Position numbers and translations under genes: made by a program. This document shows positions 46,366-59,607 of a stretch of DNA of 64,000 bases, piece by piece. The notes under the pieces were generated by a model, which searched no databases, was not told the origin of the DNA, and saw only the letters and a program-made list of their open reading frames with translations. The first letter of the stretch is position 1, and each line of letters begins with the position of its first letter. The stretch is from NCBI GenBank assembly GCA_032207245.1, contig CM063502.1, positions 45,088,691-45,152,690 on the forward strand, written 5' to 3'. Source of the stretch: Pardosa pseudoannulata (lineage: Eukaryota; Arthropoda; Arachnida; Araneae; Lycosidae).

Positions 46366-46571
46366 CGAATCTTTTGCCTTTTAGCAAAACAAATTGCCTT
46401 TTAGTAATAAAAAATAACTTTTGTCTTTTAGTAATAACAAATAAGTAGTCTGCTTTATGTGTATGGCAGAGGGTATTTACTTGACTGTAATATTTTGCTT
46501 TTTTTCATTTTTTAAGCATAAATGTTTAGCATACGATAAATAACTTAGCTCACGACATACGACCTACCACT

Positions 46572-46627
46572 AATATCTAGTCACTATAGAATTCTCTTTC
46601 AAGCGAATGATATAGTGACTAGATATT
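46572..46627. repeat. Perfect 17-bp inverted repeat, 22-nt loop
   Basis: AATATCTAGTCACTATA (46572-46588) is the exact reverse complement of 46611-46627. The loop is 46589-46610. It lies about 200 bp after the SINE copy. It may be a fold-back element end or simply a stable hairpin. Confidence 0.85.
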
Positions 46628-47839
46628 TTGTTCCTTGTGCTATCCTTTCCATGATTACAATACATTCACATAATGGTCCATGTGATTTTGTTTCCAGAAA
46701 GATTTAATAAAATACCGTTTCGAATATTGTTCAATCAGATTTATAACTCTTCAAAAAATTTGCACATAAAGTCTTTACCTATCTTATAGACAAAAACAAT
46801 AAGCACCTCTATCTAATGAAGAGCATTTACGACATTCTTACTTTTAAAAACGTTTTCAACTTTAAAGACCGCAATACTAGGTGTTGCAAGCGGCATGTTA
46901 TGAGGCTTAAGAAAATGTAGGAAGAAAAGAAGGAACATTTTCGATTTTTGAGTTTCTTCGAGTGGAACATTGTGTCAGAAAATAAATATAAACTTTGATG
47001 AAAGAGAGGTAAATATTTCAACATAAGTGATGATACTCACGTGACTTCTACTTCAAAATAAGATTTACAATGTAAGTAGGTCTGAGGTAAACATCGAATG
47101 GAAGAAATTGGTTTTTTATGAATTTTCTAGTCTTTTTATATTTTTAGCGAATAAGTATATAAAGGGTAAGAGAAAGCCCCTATACCTCAATACTTATCAA
47201 TTGATATGCTTAATATTTAACTATTGATTCTTAACTATTGACTGCCATACATATTTCAAAAATATATAATTCAGATTCTACAAGGTCTGAGGAAATTTTA
47301 ATTTGTTTTGTTAAATTATACAAAATGTTCGATACAGCGGCTACAATACCTATTTAATAACTAAACTTAAATTCATATACTTGAGACTTTTAAAAGCATT
47401 GCTTTTGTACATTATTCTACATTGTAAGAAAGAAGATAATATTAAAGTTACAGTTATCTATTCACTGCGTAGACTTTGGGAAGAAGTTATTACTAAAATT
47501 AATTCTGTAGAACAATCATTAAATCATAAGTATATATTTTTTTATGTAATTGTTCAGAAATAATATTTCAAAAATATTAAGAGTACATGGAGTACATTAA
47601 TTTATGTAGAAATATTAGTAAGAGGAAAGTAAAATATGAAGTTTCAGTAGGTTAATTTATAGTACTTTCAGTTACGAACATTCTTAAAATAAGCATATTT
47701 CATGGCTCTTTTATATTATTTTGTTAGAAAATAAAGCACTAATTAAAAAATCAGAAAATGTTTTCCGATTTTATTTCCTGTTCAGAATTTACATGCATCA
47801 AATAATTACTTAAAATTATTTTCCGTTATTTTTTCAATA
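46628..47839. other. AT-rich, nothing recognised
   Basis: Small frames at 46827-47024 (minus) and 47381-47563 lack motifs or support. No gene called. Confidence 0.45.
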
Positions 47840-48700
47840 GCAATTATATTTGTTTCCTTAGTTGGAGATAAACTATTTCTTTTCCAAACATTTTAGCTTA
47901 TATTTCTCCTATTATGTATTTGAAATATTCTGTTTCATACTTATTCCTTCAGATGTTTTTTTCAATTAATTGTATCTCTCTAAGTAGGACTTAGAAAATG
48001 TTATGTAGATTATGTTATACATATGTAAATATTCTTTTCGTCTCCCATATTTTCTCGAAAGAAGCGCATTCTGTTTCACAAAACACTTTTCCATATTTCT
48101 CTGAGTGTTTCTTTTCTTCAGATTTTCTAGCAAATTGCATTTTTTGTTACCGTTGAAATACCCTTTAACTTTCAAAACATTCTACTTTCACGGAAGTCGG
48201 AATTTCCCGCTTTTAATAGATAGTACACCCATTTACATTGCTCAATCAAAAAATTCAAATGAAGTTCAGGAAGCATGAATTTTTCATGAACGTCTTTATT
48301 CTTTTTTTTTCTCTTCTTAATACAAGCACCCCTTCCCTAGTAATAGCTCGAGAAGCAAGCCAAGCGTATACCACCCTCATTTCTTTCGTTTTCCAATCCG
48401 TCGAAGAATATATCCTCAAAGGAAGGATATTCGGAAAGAAAAAAAAATACCGCTTTTTACAAGATTGACTTCCGGATTTTTTAATGCAATGGCATTATTT
48501 TTCAATCGAAATAGATAGAGATTTTAATTTAATGAATTACGTAAGTATCGGAATTCCGTAATATTGCAAATGATAAAAGCTTACACTAATAAGAATTGTA
48601 TTTTTCAAGATAATATCCGGATCATCTCCCCCGAATATTATTAGAAAATCATTTATTAACTCCTTATTGAGAAATAAAGTGATGAAAATATCTGCTCTAA
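47840..48700. repeat. 874-bp tandem pair, copy 1
   Basis: First unit of a two-copy tandem repeat, offset 874 bp (TCGAAGAATATATCCTCAAA at 48401 and 49275). Identity is strongest over about 48180-48480 and fades toward both ends. Frames in this unit are interrupted relative to copy 2 by an extra A in a homopolymer near 48305 and by a stop. Confidence 0.93.
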
Positions 48701-49520
48701 AAAATTTCTGTCATTTATTGAATAGCAATTAAAAATACATATAAGTTAGAAATACGTTGTATTTATTCACAGCATTTTGTTTGAATTTTAAAAAATTATA
48801 TTTGAAATACTCTGCTTTATATTTTTCTTACCCATCTTTTCCAATTAATTGCATCCCTCTAAGTAGAAAGTGGAAAATATTATGTAGATTTTGTTATACA
48901 TATGTAAATATTCATTTCATCTTTCCATATTTCCTCGAAAAAAGCGAATTCTGTTTCACGAAACATTTTTCCATATTTCTCTATGTGTTTCTTTCCTTCA
49001 GATTTTCTGCAAATTACATTTTTTGTTACCGTTGAAATACCCTTTAACTTTCAAAACATTCTACTTTCACGGAAGTCGGAATTTCCTTTTAATAGATAGT
49101 ACATCCATTTACATTGCTCAATCAAAAAATTCAAATGAAGTTCAGGAAGCATGAATTTTTCATGAACGTCTTCATTCTTTTTTCCTTTTCTTAATACAAG
49201 CACCCCTTCCCCAATAATAGCTCGAGAAGCAAGCCAAGCGTATACCACCCTCATTTCTTTCGTTTTCCAATCCGTCGAAGAATATATCCTCAAAGGAAGG
49301 ATATTCGGTACGAAAAAAACCCCCACTTTTTACAAGATTGACTTCCGGATTTTTTAATTCAAGTGTATTATTTTTCAATCATAAAAGTTAGAGATTTTAA
49401 TTTAATGAATTTCGTAGTTATTGGAATTCCGCAACATATGATAAAATGGCAGAATAATAATGAATTGTATTTCCTAGCTGTCATCCGGAATATCTCACCC
49501 GGATATTATCAGAATAGCAG
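48701..49520. repeat. 874-bp tandem pair, copy 2
   Basis: Second unit. The core at about 49055-49355 is nearly identical to copy 1 and the flanks are clearly diverged. On the minus strand two overlapping frames are open in this copy (49051-49326 and 49172-49378), but neither stays open in copy 1. One of them has an acidic stretch, ENER, two Cys and a basic tail. I do not assign a function and treat the unit as a noncoding repeat. Confidence 0.93.
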
Positions 49521-52500
49521 TTATGACTTGCAGTATATTTTAAATGGTATGGGGATGGTAGAGGTCACAAAGCGTCTTTACAAATTATTAACTTAGAATT
49601 ATGAAAATTTGTGCACGCATAGATTTAAGTATAACTAGTTAAACAGCACTAGAATTATTTTTAACAATTTAATATTTTAAAATTAAATTTTAGAAATTTG
49701 TAAAAATTTGTAAAATGTTTCTCGCAATGTAAAATTATCAAAATTCTAACAACCTTTTTATTGAAAATACTTGATATATATTTAAATAAATATCTGTATC
49801 CATTTTAAATATTAAAATTACAAATCTATAACTAAATTTCTGTATAGAATTATCATGATTTTTCATGAAAACTTAACATACTGACATCTGAAAGATTTTT
49901 TCTATATTAACTACTTTATTGATGTTAGAATGCAAACAAAATTCTTTAAAATAATATTTTTTGTACTAATAAAATATAGAGGAGCAATTTTTGAATGCTT
50001 CTTATACTTTAATTATTAAATTAAAGTATAAGAAGCATTCAAAAATTTATGAAAAATTTATATTATATTTAATTAATAAAATAAAATTTATATTATATAA
50101 AAATATTAAATTATTAGAATTCTGTTGCCTAGCCTTTAAAGAAATTTTATTGTGATTAATTTAGCTATTTTTTAATGTGAATGACTACAAAATTTCACTT
50201 CTCTATGTCAATAGTTTGTATAAATGTTTAGTAACCGCAACCAAATAATTACTTTTTCCTACTCATTGCTCCATAAACTATTATTGTTTTATGTAGTTAA
50301 GTACAATAATGTAATAGGAAAACTTAACTAATGCAAATATAAATGTTATAATACATAATGCATTTGAAATTTAATTTAAATGTAAATTTGTTATTATTAA
50401 TTAAATAAAAATTTGTACGGTTTTTTAATAATTAGAACAAAAAAGTTTATTTAAATAAATGCATTTCAAATTATATATATTTTTCTGTGCAAGAAAATTG
50501 TTACTCATAAACTCAGTACATTTGAATACTTTAAGTCTGAAAATTGTCATTTTTTACCTTTAGTGTATAAGAAAAAAAATTTTCGAATTTATTTTAGATA
50601 TTTATAGTCAGTTTAACTATTTATAGTTTTAAATTTCACTGCATGTTTCTTAACTGTGTGAATTTGACCTATATATATATATAAATCACCTTTATTTTAG
50701 TTGGTGCCGAAATTTCTAATTAATACAAAGATTTATGCACACATTCAGAAATGTACAATAACTAGTGTAAAATTTTAATATTTATTGTATTTATTACTTC
50801 TTATTATAGCTTTATTAAATTTAAGGGAGTTATTTACTTGGTTTATATTGTCATTTTATTCTTATTAATTTTTGTGTAATTACGATTCAATTTTTTTCTT
50901 TTAATTTGTTTTTGTTGTAGTAATACATTTCGATCTAAGAAATAAACTTCTAGATAAGGATGACTGAATAATAATCACAGCTAATTACATAATCCACACA
51001 GAAAACGGAAATCTTACAGATAAGTTTAAACTGAATACATAGAAATTTCGGTAGAGATTTTTAAATAGTTTTAACATAAAAATATCACTGGAAATTTTTA
51101 GAAATTACTAGGGCTTTTGAATTTCATAAAATATTTTAATCAAGAGTTATATACGCTTCACTTGTTACAAGAAGAAATAAAACTTGTGACACCAAGTCCC
51201 TTCAGCTATTATTATTTTTCCATTTTTCATAAGATCCCGAATTTTAAATTCACCGTATCACATTCATTTCCTTTTATGTCAACCCATCTTTCATATCGAT
51301 ACAAAAGATTTAAGTGGACTAAACATAATCCTTAATATTATTTTTAAAAGAATCACCTTTCCGAGGCAAATTGTTTTTAAATGAAATATCATTTTACTTC
51401 ACTTCCCGGAAAGAAGACAGTACCATTGGTCAGCACATAAAGCTTACTTACACAGTGGTTCTTTTCACTGAAAAATATTTCCTCTCTCGCGGTGATAATG
51501 TAATTCCAAAAAAATACGATAAAAAATGGTTAAGCTTAGTACCTTCGATCATACGTAAATTTCGCATGTAAACGCTGCGAGATAGTAGCAGTTTTTAGCA
51601 AAAACATTAACTGGATGAATCGGATAATTTTATTAATTAATCACTTCTTTAAAGAAAACAGAGACACCGTTTTAAAGTTGTGTCTCAAAATATTTCATTT
51701 TTAAATGATCATGTATTAATTACACAAATAAATTGATTAAAATTTGTATATAAAATTAACTTTTTAAATAAGCAACATTTAAATGTAATCTTCATTTAAT
51801 TATATACAATTTGTAAAAATTATAAGATTTAATTATTATATAAATGGATCTTATTGCTTTTGTTTGGGTTTCGAAAAGTGTCAGAAATTAATATCTAGAG
51901 TATCATTGAATGCGGTCCTATAAAATAATTTTTATCGTGATACTGAACACAAAATCTACCCAAATTTCAGTAATACATTCTTGGAAAGGGGAAAATATAT
52001 ATTTGGAATGCTATATAGCTCTGTATATTTAAAATGAAGTGAGGATTGTGTATCTTAAAATATGACGTCGACCTAAATAAGTAACTTTTTGGGCAAATAT
52101 GTGATGAAGTAAACAATTCAAATGAAAAATAATTCTCAAATTAAACACAAGCAAAAATGATTTTAATTAATATTTCCTGAAAAAATATTTTTTTTTGAAA
52201 TACCATTAAATCGGAATTATTGAATATTTTAAATTTGCAATACAATTTTTTTATCTCGAATTTATAAAAAACTTTAAAATTTAAAGTGAAGCTAATTTTA
52301 TTCTTAAATTTATCTTAGTAAAATGAAACTTAGTCAAACTATATCATTATTTTTCAGAGTTATTATTTACATTTTTAACATTAATATTTTAAATCAGAAA
52401 AGGCAGACAAATTATTATGCATATTGAAAAATATGTTTATTTTCTATTAGACAATACTTAATATTATCTAGAAATAACATTATTGTTTAATATGATCTAA

Positions 52501-53360
52501 ATTCTTTAAAATCTCAAAGCAATTTTTTTCCATTTGAGCAATTTTAACAAGTGTATCATTAATATGGACTTTTTCAGTTATTTATTAAATTACCACTGAC
52601 AACTTTTATTGCTCTTATAAATTGAACAAAACATTACCTATTCCTCCTTTTTATAACGTTAAAAATATTTTGCAGTATCACACTGTGGGAACGGAGTAAT
52701 AACCGGTTTACAATAATTTATAAATATTTATTTTGTGGAATTGGCTTGGGATATTTATTTAAAGATGAAACACGTAGTAAAATCTGTAAAAATTAAGGAT
52801 GATATTAAAATGAAAAATATTTGTCTTAGTTTATTTTTGTCGAAAATTTTTAAATGCAACTTAGAGTGTTATATGTTATTTATTAAATTTAAAATGCATG
52901 AATATTTTTAACAAAATTGTGCTCTTTTCCGTTTTAATCTTGTATAATTGTATGTAAATATTATTATCAACATTTCAAATTCAATATCTTTGTACAAACA
53001 TAAATTATTGATAATTATTTTCACAATATATTAGAGTTATTTTTATGGTAAATGTCATATTTTTTTTAAATAATCATCTATGAAAATGTTATTTAACTTT
53101 ATATGATCACAAAAAATTATTTGATATACACGCAATTTGTTGTACTTACTGTGATAATATTTATAATTTTTTGCTATATCATATATCCGCTATATATATT
53201 GTATCTTAAACAATTTAACTAAATAATGAAATATCTAAATTATGAACTTATATCTGAGCAAAGGAAATAGTTTTCAAAATATTTTCATAAGGATGGTAGG
53301 GTAATGTTTTTCAATTGCTTCTAGCTATATAGGGAAAAACATTATTATAACCAGTTTCAC
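49521..53360. other. AT-rich non-genic stretch
   Basis: No gene supported. Frames at 51117-51335 and 51371-51571 are in different phases and show no motif. The DNA at about 51170-51560 is somewhat less AT-rich. The hairpin at 49986-50047 is listed separately. Confidence 0.45.
49986..50047. repeat. Perfect 29-bp inverted repeat, 4-nt loop
   Basis: The left arm 49986-50014 (AATTTTTGAATGCTTC...) is the exact complement of 50019-50047, with loop ATTA. There are no mismatches in 29 pairs. This is a strong stem-loop in RNA and a cruciform candidate in DNA. Confidence 0.95.
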
Positions 53361-53477
53361 AGAATGTTCAGCCCAACTTTTTCTATCAGATTTTCTTATT
53401 AAAGCAAATGTTTATTTGATTTTTTAATTAAAGCAAAAAAAATAGTTTTACAAAATATTTGAAGACTGAACATTCTG
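53361..53477. repeat. 12-bp inverted repeat
   Basis: CAGAATGTTCAG (about 53362) and its complement CTGAACATTCTG (about 53466) flank about 90 bp. A short palindrome around AATTGTAAAATTTACAATT follows at about 53480-53500. Confidence 0.6.
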
Positions 53478-53499
53478 TAAATTGTAAAATTTACAATTC

Positions 53500-55296
53500 A
53501 ATGACAGTGTAAATTCTCATATAAGTTTTTTTATTTCCATTATATGCTATAATTATTAAATATCCTTTTAAAATTTTTGCAAACACCAATTGGCATAACA
53601 GATATATTTTCTCTAGACAGGAATATAAAACATGTTAGGTTGCTCGCATCATTTTTTTTCCTAAATTCTTCAATTACATTAGAACGATTACATTATAATA
53701 AGAAAGCTTAGAAAGTTATATGTAACTGATGATTATTATTCTGGTACCTTTAACACATGCACATATAAAATAAGGTAGATTATTATTACCCCTACTGAAA
53801 TTTCATGTCTGTGTCAGTTGAGAAATTGCAATTAATTCAGGAGTGATTACAAACCGTGATATATTGAATGATAATCTACATCAGAATCATGAAGTAATTA
53901 CAAAGGTGATAACTTCTTTATTTATTATATACATCTGTTACTAGTACCATAATTACATTAACTTAAAAATATTCAAATTCTCTTTAATAAAAAGTAGCAT
54001 GTATTTCTAAAATGTTGCACGGTGTGCTATAATAACTTATTAAGGAAAATATCAAATTAAAAATATAGTCTACCATAGTTGCTTAAGATTAAATTAAAAC
54101 CCTTTTTATGTTGTTAAGTTTGAATTGTCAATAAATTTTGGGTAGTCTAAGCCGCTTTTTAGGTTATTATTTAGTAATTCGTAACATTATAATTATTTTG
54201 AATGCAATAAAAAAACTATACAAAACAAATTAAAAAATTATTTGCGTATATAAGTATTTGATATTTTAAATTTTATTTCATTGAGAGTTTAAAAACTATT
54301 ATTTTTTTAACTTTTAAATTTGATAAAGCTTAATCTTTGTTAATTATGGACACTTTGATATGATTGCTTATTTCACATCTCCAAAGGGATGTAAGTTAAA
54401 GCATACTGAACTATTAATATTAACTCTCAAATTTCACATAATTTGAATTTAAAATACCTTTCCTCGGATTTCATTTTACTTAGTTTGTGTGCGGGATATG
54501 TGACAATATTTTTTGTTAAAGAAAGTTCTTTTACTCCTTTATAGAGCTATATATTAAAAATTACACCTGAAAAAGTTCAATGTTTTTTAAAGTTAAAATT
54601 TAAATTTTTTTTTATGTTACAAATCCATTATATCATTTACACTACGTCATTTTTTACATCTTGTTTACGTCACTAATGAGCAATTTCAATTTTAATACTA
54701 TACATTGTAAATATATAAAGCTATCAGTTATATTTTTCGAAGAATTCACTTTTTAAATTTAAAATACTTTTTTTATATGTTCTTGCTCAATACTTCTGTA
54801 TTTTTTAAATTCTATTGAATTAGTTTAGAAACTCATTTCATTTTATTTTGTAGTAATAAACAGCGAATATTTCTAATAAGAATTAGATACCTCGAGATTT
54901 ATAACCCACAAAATTTCGAATTTGAATGTGATCCAAATTTAAATCAAAATGTTTCTAAACAATCTACATACCATCACTTCATTTTACACTCATGAATACT
55001 TTTCAAACCCCTTAACAGTATAACCGTGGCAGTTTCGGTATGCAAAGGACTGTACATTTATATGGAAATTATATTTATTAATTTTAAGACATTAAACTGT
55101 TTTAATACTTCATAAATATAATATATCACAATATGAGAAATTGTTAATAGTTAGAAAATATGTAGACAAACTTAATTGAAATATTTAGCTTCTTTCTAGT
55201 CAAGATTTCTTATATATTCTATGAAAACTTTGGGCATGTTATTTTTAGATACTTTTCATAGTTTCGACATATGGGTATTTTAAAGTCAGGATAATT
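53500..55296. other. AT-rich, nothing recognised
   Basis: No gene. Two TACGTCA motifs (CRE-like) lie 23 bp apart at 54643 and 54666, with no gene nearby to give them meaning. Confidence 0.45.
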
Positions 55297-55470
55297 ATGT
55301 ATCCTTTTGTTCCCACTATTTTGGAAGCTCTACAACGAACTCATTTTCGCATCTGCATAGATTCTTTAGTAGTATCAGCTTTTGTCTCTGAATCTGATTG
55401 GTACTTTTCTTACGAATACTATACGTACTATGCCGCTCTTCAAAGAGTTGTTGAAGCTATTCTCTTCTAA
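55297..55470 (+). CDS. Hypothetical 57-residue open frame, possible exon relic
   Basis: ATG at 55297 opens a frame to TAA at 55468-55470; the frame is open back to a TAG at 55246-55248 (73 codons). The protein starts MYPFVPTILEALQRTHFRIC and continues with a mixed composition (Asp, Glu, Arg, Trp, Gln, His) unlike the Ile/Tyr/Lys/Asn-rich chance frames elsewhere in the window. The DNA here is less AT-rich than its neighbours. I do not recognise the family, there is no signal peptide or known motif, and no flanking splice sites are clear. It may be a fragment of a decayed gene, a mobile-element remnant, or chance. Confidence 0.2.
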   Translation: MYPFVPTILEALQRTHFRICIDSLVVSAFVSESDWYFSYEYYTYYAALQRVVEAILF

Positions 55471-55752
55471 ATTTTATTCCAGTAACTTGTTTGTATAAAA
55501 TATATGAATTAATACAAGCAAGATCATAAATATTCGAGAATACATGATTGGCCCCCTTCTTGATCCTGTCTTCAGAGAATATGTCTGAGTCATTTGACTG
55601 ACACTGACGACACTAACTTTTTTTAAATTATAAAATGATATTGTTTAGGAAACTCCTTTAGGTGATTATTGTCAATAATAGAATGGAGGAAGCTCAAAAA
55701 GTAATTTTTTACAGTTTTTCTTTCACAAACTGTCAAAGTTATATCATTATGC

Positions 55753-56169
55753 TTGAGTACACCTGTATTGTATAAGGACAACGTTACTTTCTTCCCAATT
55801 ACAAGTACTAATTTCAGATTCCAATTTATTGTTCCGGGTAGACCAGAGTTATTCGTTCTTTACATTTGGAACAGATTTAGTGTTGCGAAAGAATTATCTG
55901 TATTGATATTTCTTGCTTTATTTTCGAAAGATTTTATCAAATACAAAATGACATATTGAGACATGATAAGATTTTCAAGACATTTTAAGCAGGTAATTAC
56001 AAAATTTACTCGGAAATTTGATGTGAAACCTTTAGATGGATACATTAGTAATGGTAGTATTTCACCAAATGCGAACTTTGGATTCCATTCGATAGGCCAA
56101 AAACAGAAACAGCAGAGAGAGCTACTCAAATATGCTAACCAGAGACATTTCTTCTATACAAAATCATAA
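55753..56169 (+). pseudogene. Possible open frame interrupted by one TGA
   Basis: One reading phase is open from 55753 to a stop at 56167-56169 except for a single TGA at 55957-55959 (about 137 sense codons). It begins after a TTG, not an ATG; an ATG follows the stop at 55963. The downstream half contains RKFDVKPLDGYISNGSISPN, of mixed composition. A minus-strand frame (55860-56129) overlaps it, so the strand is uncertain. No family recognised. The location 280 bp after the 55297 frame and the lower AT content suggest both could be parts of one decayed locus. Confidence 0.18.
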
Positions 56170-57720
56170 CGGATTGTCTATCGTAGATAGAAAATCCAGT
56201 TATTTACTTTGCAACGAAATTATCTGCTTCCTTTCTGTTAACAGTAACATCCCTCTAATTGCCCCCACCTTTCTGCCTTTATAAGTTGAACAATGACTCT
56301 GTGGTTTTGTTCTGCTCACATCTAAGGAGTTAGAAGAGGACTATAAAAATTTACTATTTCAGAAAAGGTTGAATTGTAAATTTCGTGCTTGTTACTCACC
56401 CATTTGATTGTCATTGAATATGATTGACTGATCAAACTGACCCATTCTGCAGCTTTAGGTATAGGTATTAAAACAAAAAATTTATAAGTATTTAACCTAT
56501 CTTATTTTCACAGATTAGTATTGGTATAAAATTAGAAAAAAAGTCAAGATTTTTTTTCTAATTCCATTATTAATTTTTCCAGAAGATCGGTAACAAAATT
56601 GATTTTAACTCAAAATGACTCATCGCTCGGTTCTAGTGTTAAACATTTTACCAGAATAGATTATTATAGTTACCTTTAAATATCAACGAAGTACTACATA
56701 TTGAAAATTTGAACAGTAAAAAGTGTCAAAAGTATTTCATTTTAAGTAATGTTAGCTTTATAAATGTTACTATTAGCATAATTCGCGGTACTTACCATTG
56801 TAATCTATTATTAAACAAATTATAGTGTTCTAGTTTCTGTAGAAATTAGGACAGAACGGTTATCTCCTCTCGGCAGAGTGTACACAACAAAGTTATTAAT
56901 TACTATGAATTTCTTGTAAATATATTAGAAAATGACATAAAAAATATATTCTACAACATACTACTTGTTTAAAAAACTCTAGTACAACTTCGAGAAAAGT
57001 GTATATATAGGATAGTATTTGACATAACCTTGATAAGGATGTTGAAAAGTCAATTTAAGATGCCAAAGAAGTCATCATTCAAATTTTGAAGGAAATGGGG
57101 ATGAAAAGATATATTATACTACCTATAAGAACACAACTATTTTCAGAGCCGGTGAAAGTATAGTGTAATGGAAAAGAATTTCATATCAAAGAGTCGCTTA
57201 TCAAAGTAATGTAAGCCAAGGAAAAAGCATCAATAAAGAGCACAAATAAAAATGTGAAAGTCGAAGAATTTGAATGGATGTATTCTGATTATGGTTAACA
57301 CATATTTCCACAGGTATGCTATTTACTCTACTTGTAAGTAGAACGACGATAATACGGCGTTATTTATAAAAACCGATTCAGGGAGTTCTATTACAAAAAA
57401 TAGTCTGAAGCCCATATCGCAGAGTAAAGTAATTTAAATTTAAAGCAGTTAATCTCTGGGGAATATAACCGAAAAAATTAAAACTGTACATAAAATAAAC
57501 TTTACTCATTTTCGATTTAATATAGATAAATTTTTTAATACCAGTTCAATTTCATTATTATCTTAAATACCATTTCAAACTGTAAATTTGGAGTAAAATT
57601 ATTTTTCCATGTAATTGAACAGCAAAAGTACTTTCAGTAAAATTCTGTGAAAATGTATCATTTTTCATCAACAATTTACACATACACATGCATTTTTATA
57701 TTTATATTCATGTACCTATT

Positions 57721-57721
<1 letters not shown>
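56170..57721. other. AT-rich, nothing recognised
   Basis: No gene or repeat supported. Confidence 0.5.
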
Positions 57722-57880
<159 letters not shown>

Positions 57881-59607
57881 CGCACACACATTATACATAT
57901 AAGTATGTGTATTTAACAGATAAACTTTCAATAGGATGATGACTGAATATGTGTCATTAAGAAATGTATACTGAAGATGTTTTTATGGCATCTATCTCCA
58001 AAACTGACAATTAATTCCAAAAAATTTAAAACTGCTTACAGCAAGCCCAAAAATTTGAGTTTATGACAGGAAAATAAAGATATTAATAAAGAAAAAAAAT
58101 AAATTAAAATATTAAAATAATAACAGAAACTTTTACAATTAATTGCAGAAGTAATAGATTTTTTTTTAAATTGCGATTTATTAAAATAAGTATTTAATAA
58201 TAAATTAGATTAAGAGTAAATATAATACAAATTAGGAAAATTAATAAAAAAAAGTTGTTACAGGAGCATTTTATGATGGCTTATGAATACAAAAATATCT
58301 TATTAACAGTTAAAATAATGTTACATGCAATTTTAGAAAATGTATTTATAATTCATAAATATCACTTAATATTAAGCATTACATCAGGCCTATTTATTTA
58401 ACTTAAATAGCAAACGTGAGAATAAATTAATATTTTTACTCTCCATTTCCGCCAAGATCAAAAAACAATTTTTCTAATGGCAGTTTAAAAAAATATTTAA
58501 TGTTACATTTAAATAATCTTTGTTACTTTGTTAGACATACATTGTATTACATACATTGTATTACTTGGATTGAATTTTTCACAAAATAAGAATTTTTGGG
58601 GGAAATGATTTTTAAATTTCGAACAACGGTTTTATTACTAAAAGCTATAGGATATTATAATAAAAATATGCAGATATATTTATAAGTATGACAAAAATAC
58701 GTCAGTTTAAAAAATGTAAAAAAATAACCAATAAAACAATAAACAAAGTTCAAAAATGCTTATTAAATCTTGCAAATAAAATTTCAAACGGATAAAAATA
58801 TTGAATTATTTACAGTTTATAAATAATACTTTCTATGGATTTTTAAAAAAATTTTATTATTTTTAATGTTTAATTTATCATTTAAATGTGTTACTTTAAA
58901 TTATAGTAGTAAAATTTATTTTTTTTAATTGCTTAACAATAACTACATATTCCTGAAAGTATTTTTTTCGCATACAAATATATAAATGTTTCTAGTAGCT
59001 GTTTGGAGTAAAGATGCTTAGAGTTGATTCACTTGTTTCCATTTCCAGCTGTCAAATGTGATACAGAAAAGGTAAACATTCTCACCTTTCAAAGAATCCT
59101 ATATTTAAGCACCCATTTTAGTTCATGACGATGTATACTTTATTCATAAACATGCACATTTTGAAATGCTTAAAATCTAGAGCAGATGGGAATACTTTAC
59201 CTTCCTACTGCGTCTTTCAAAACTTGAGTACATAACGTATCCATAATCCATTCTGTGTTGTACTTTCTCTTTTGCAACGAATATTAAAATCCTTAATTAG
59301 GAAGAATTTCACTTATGTGAAATACTTTCTCTTTCTTCCAAGAAATATTCTTCCGTACATCAAAACTTTAAGAGTTTTTTGGCAATGACTCACAGCGATA
59401 GAAAAGTTCTTTTTTATGCTTTCTTCTCTTACCATCCATTTCACACAAACATCTTTTAGAATTCGAAATAAACATCATTATTAGCATTCATGCAGGAAAT
59501 TCTCTTGAGAGCACATCATCAGTAATGGTATCACATTTCCTGTAAGCAACATATATACGGGAAAGCAATGGAATGTTATGAAAAATAATCATTATTTTTT
59601 TTCATAA
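57881..59607. other. AT-rich, nothing recognised
   Basis: No gene. About 59000-59600 is pyrimidine-rich on the plus strand and a little less AT-rich, without recognisable motifs. Confidence 0.45.

Noticed and set aside
49051..49378. Two overlapping minus-strand frames in the 874-bp repeat, one with ENER followed by two Cys and a basic tail, faintly like a secreted-peptide precursor
   Set aside because: Copy 1 has a frameshift or stop in each, there is no signal peptide or Cys framework, and two phases are open together. Not enough to call a gene or a toxin.
51117..51571. Two consecutive frames of 72 and 66 residues
   Set aside because: They are in different phases, lack recognisable motifs and have no shared similarity that would suggest one broken gene.
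54643..54672. Pair of TACGTCA (CRE-like) motifs 23 bp apart
   Set aside because: Seven-base motifs recur by chance and there is no adjacent gene or other promoter signal.
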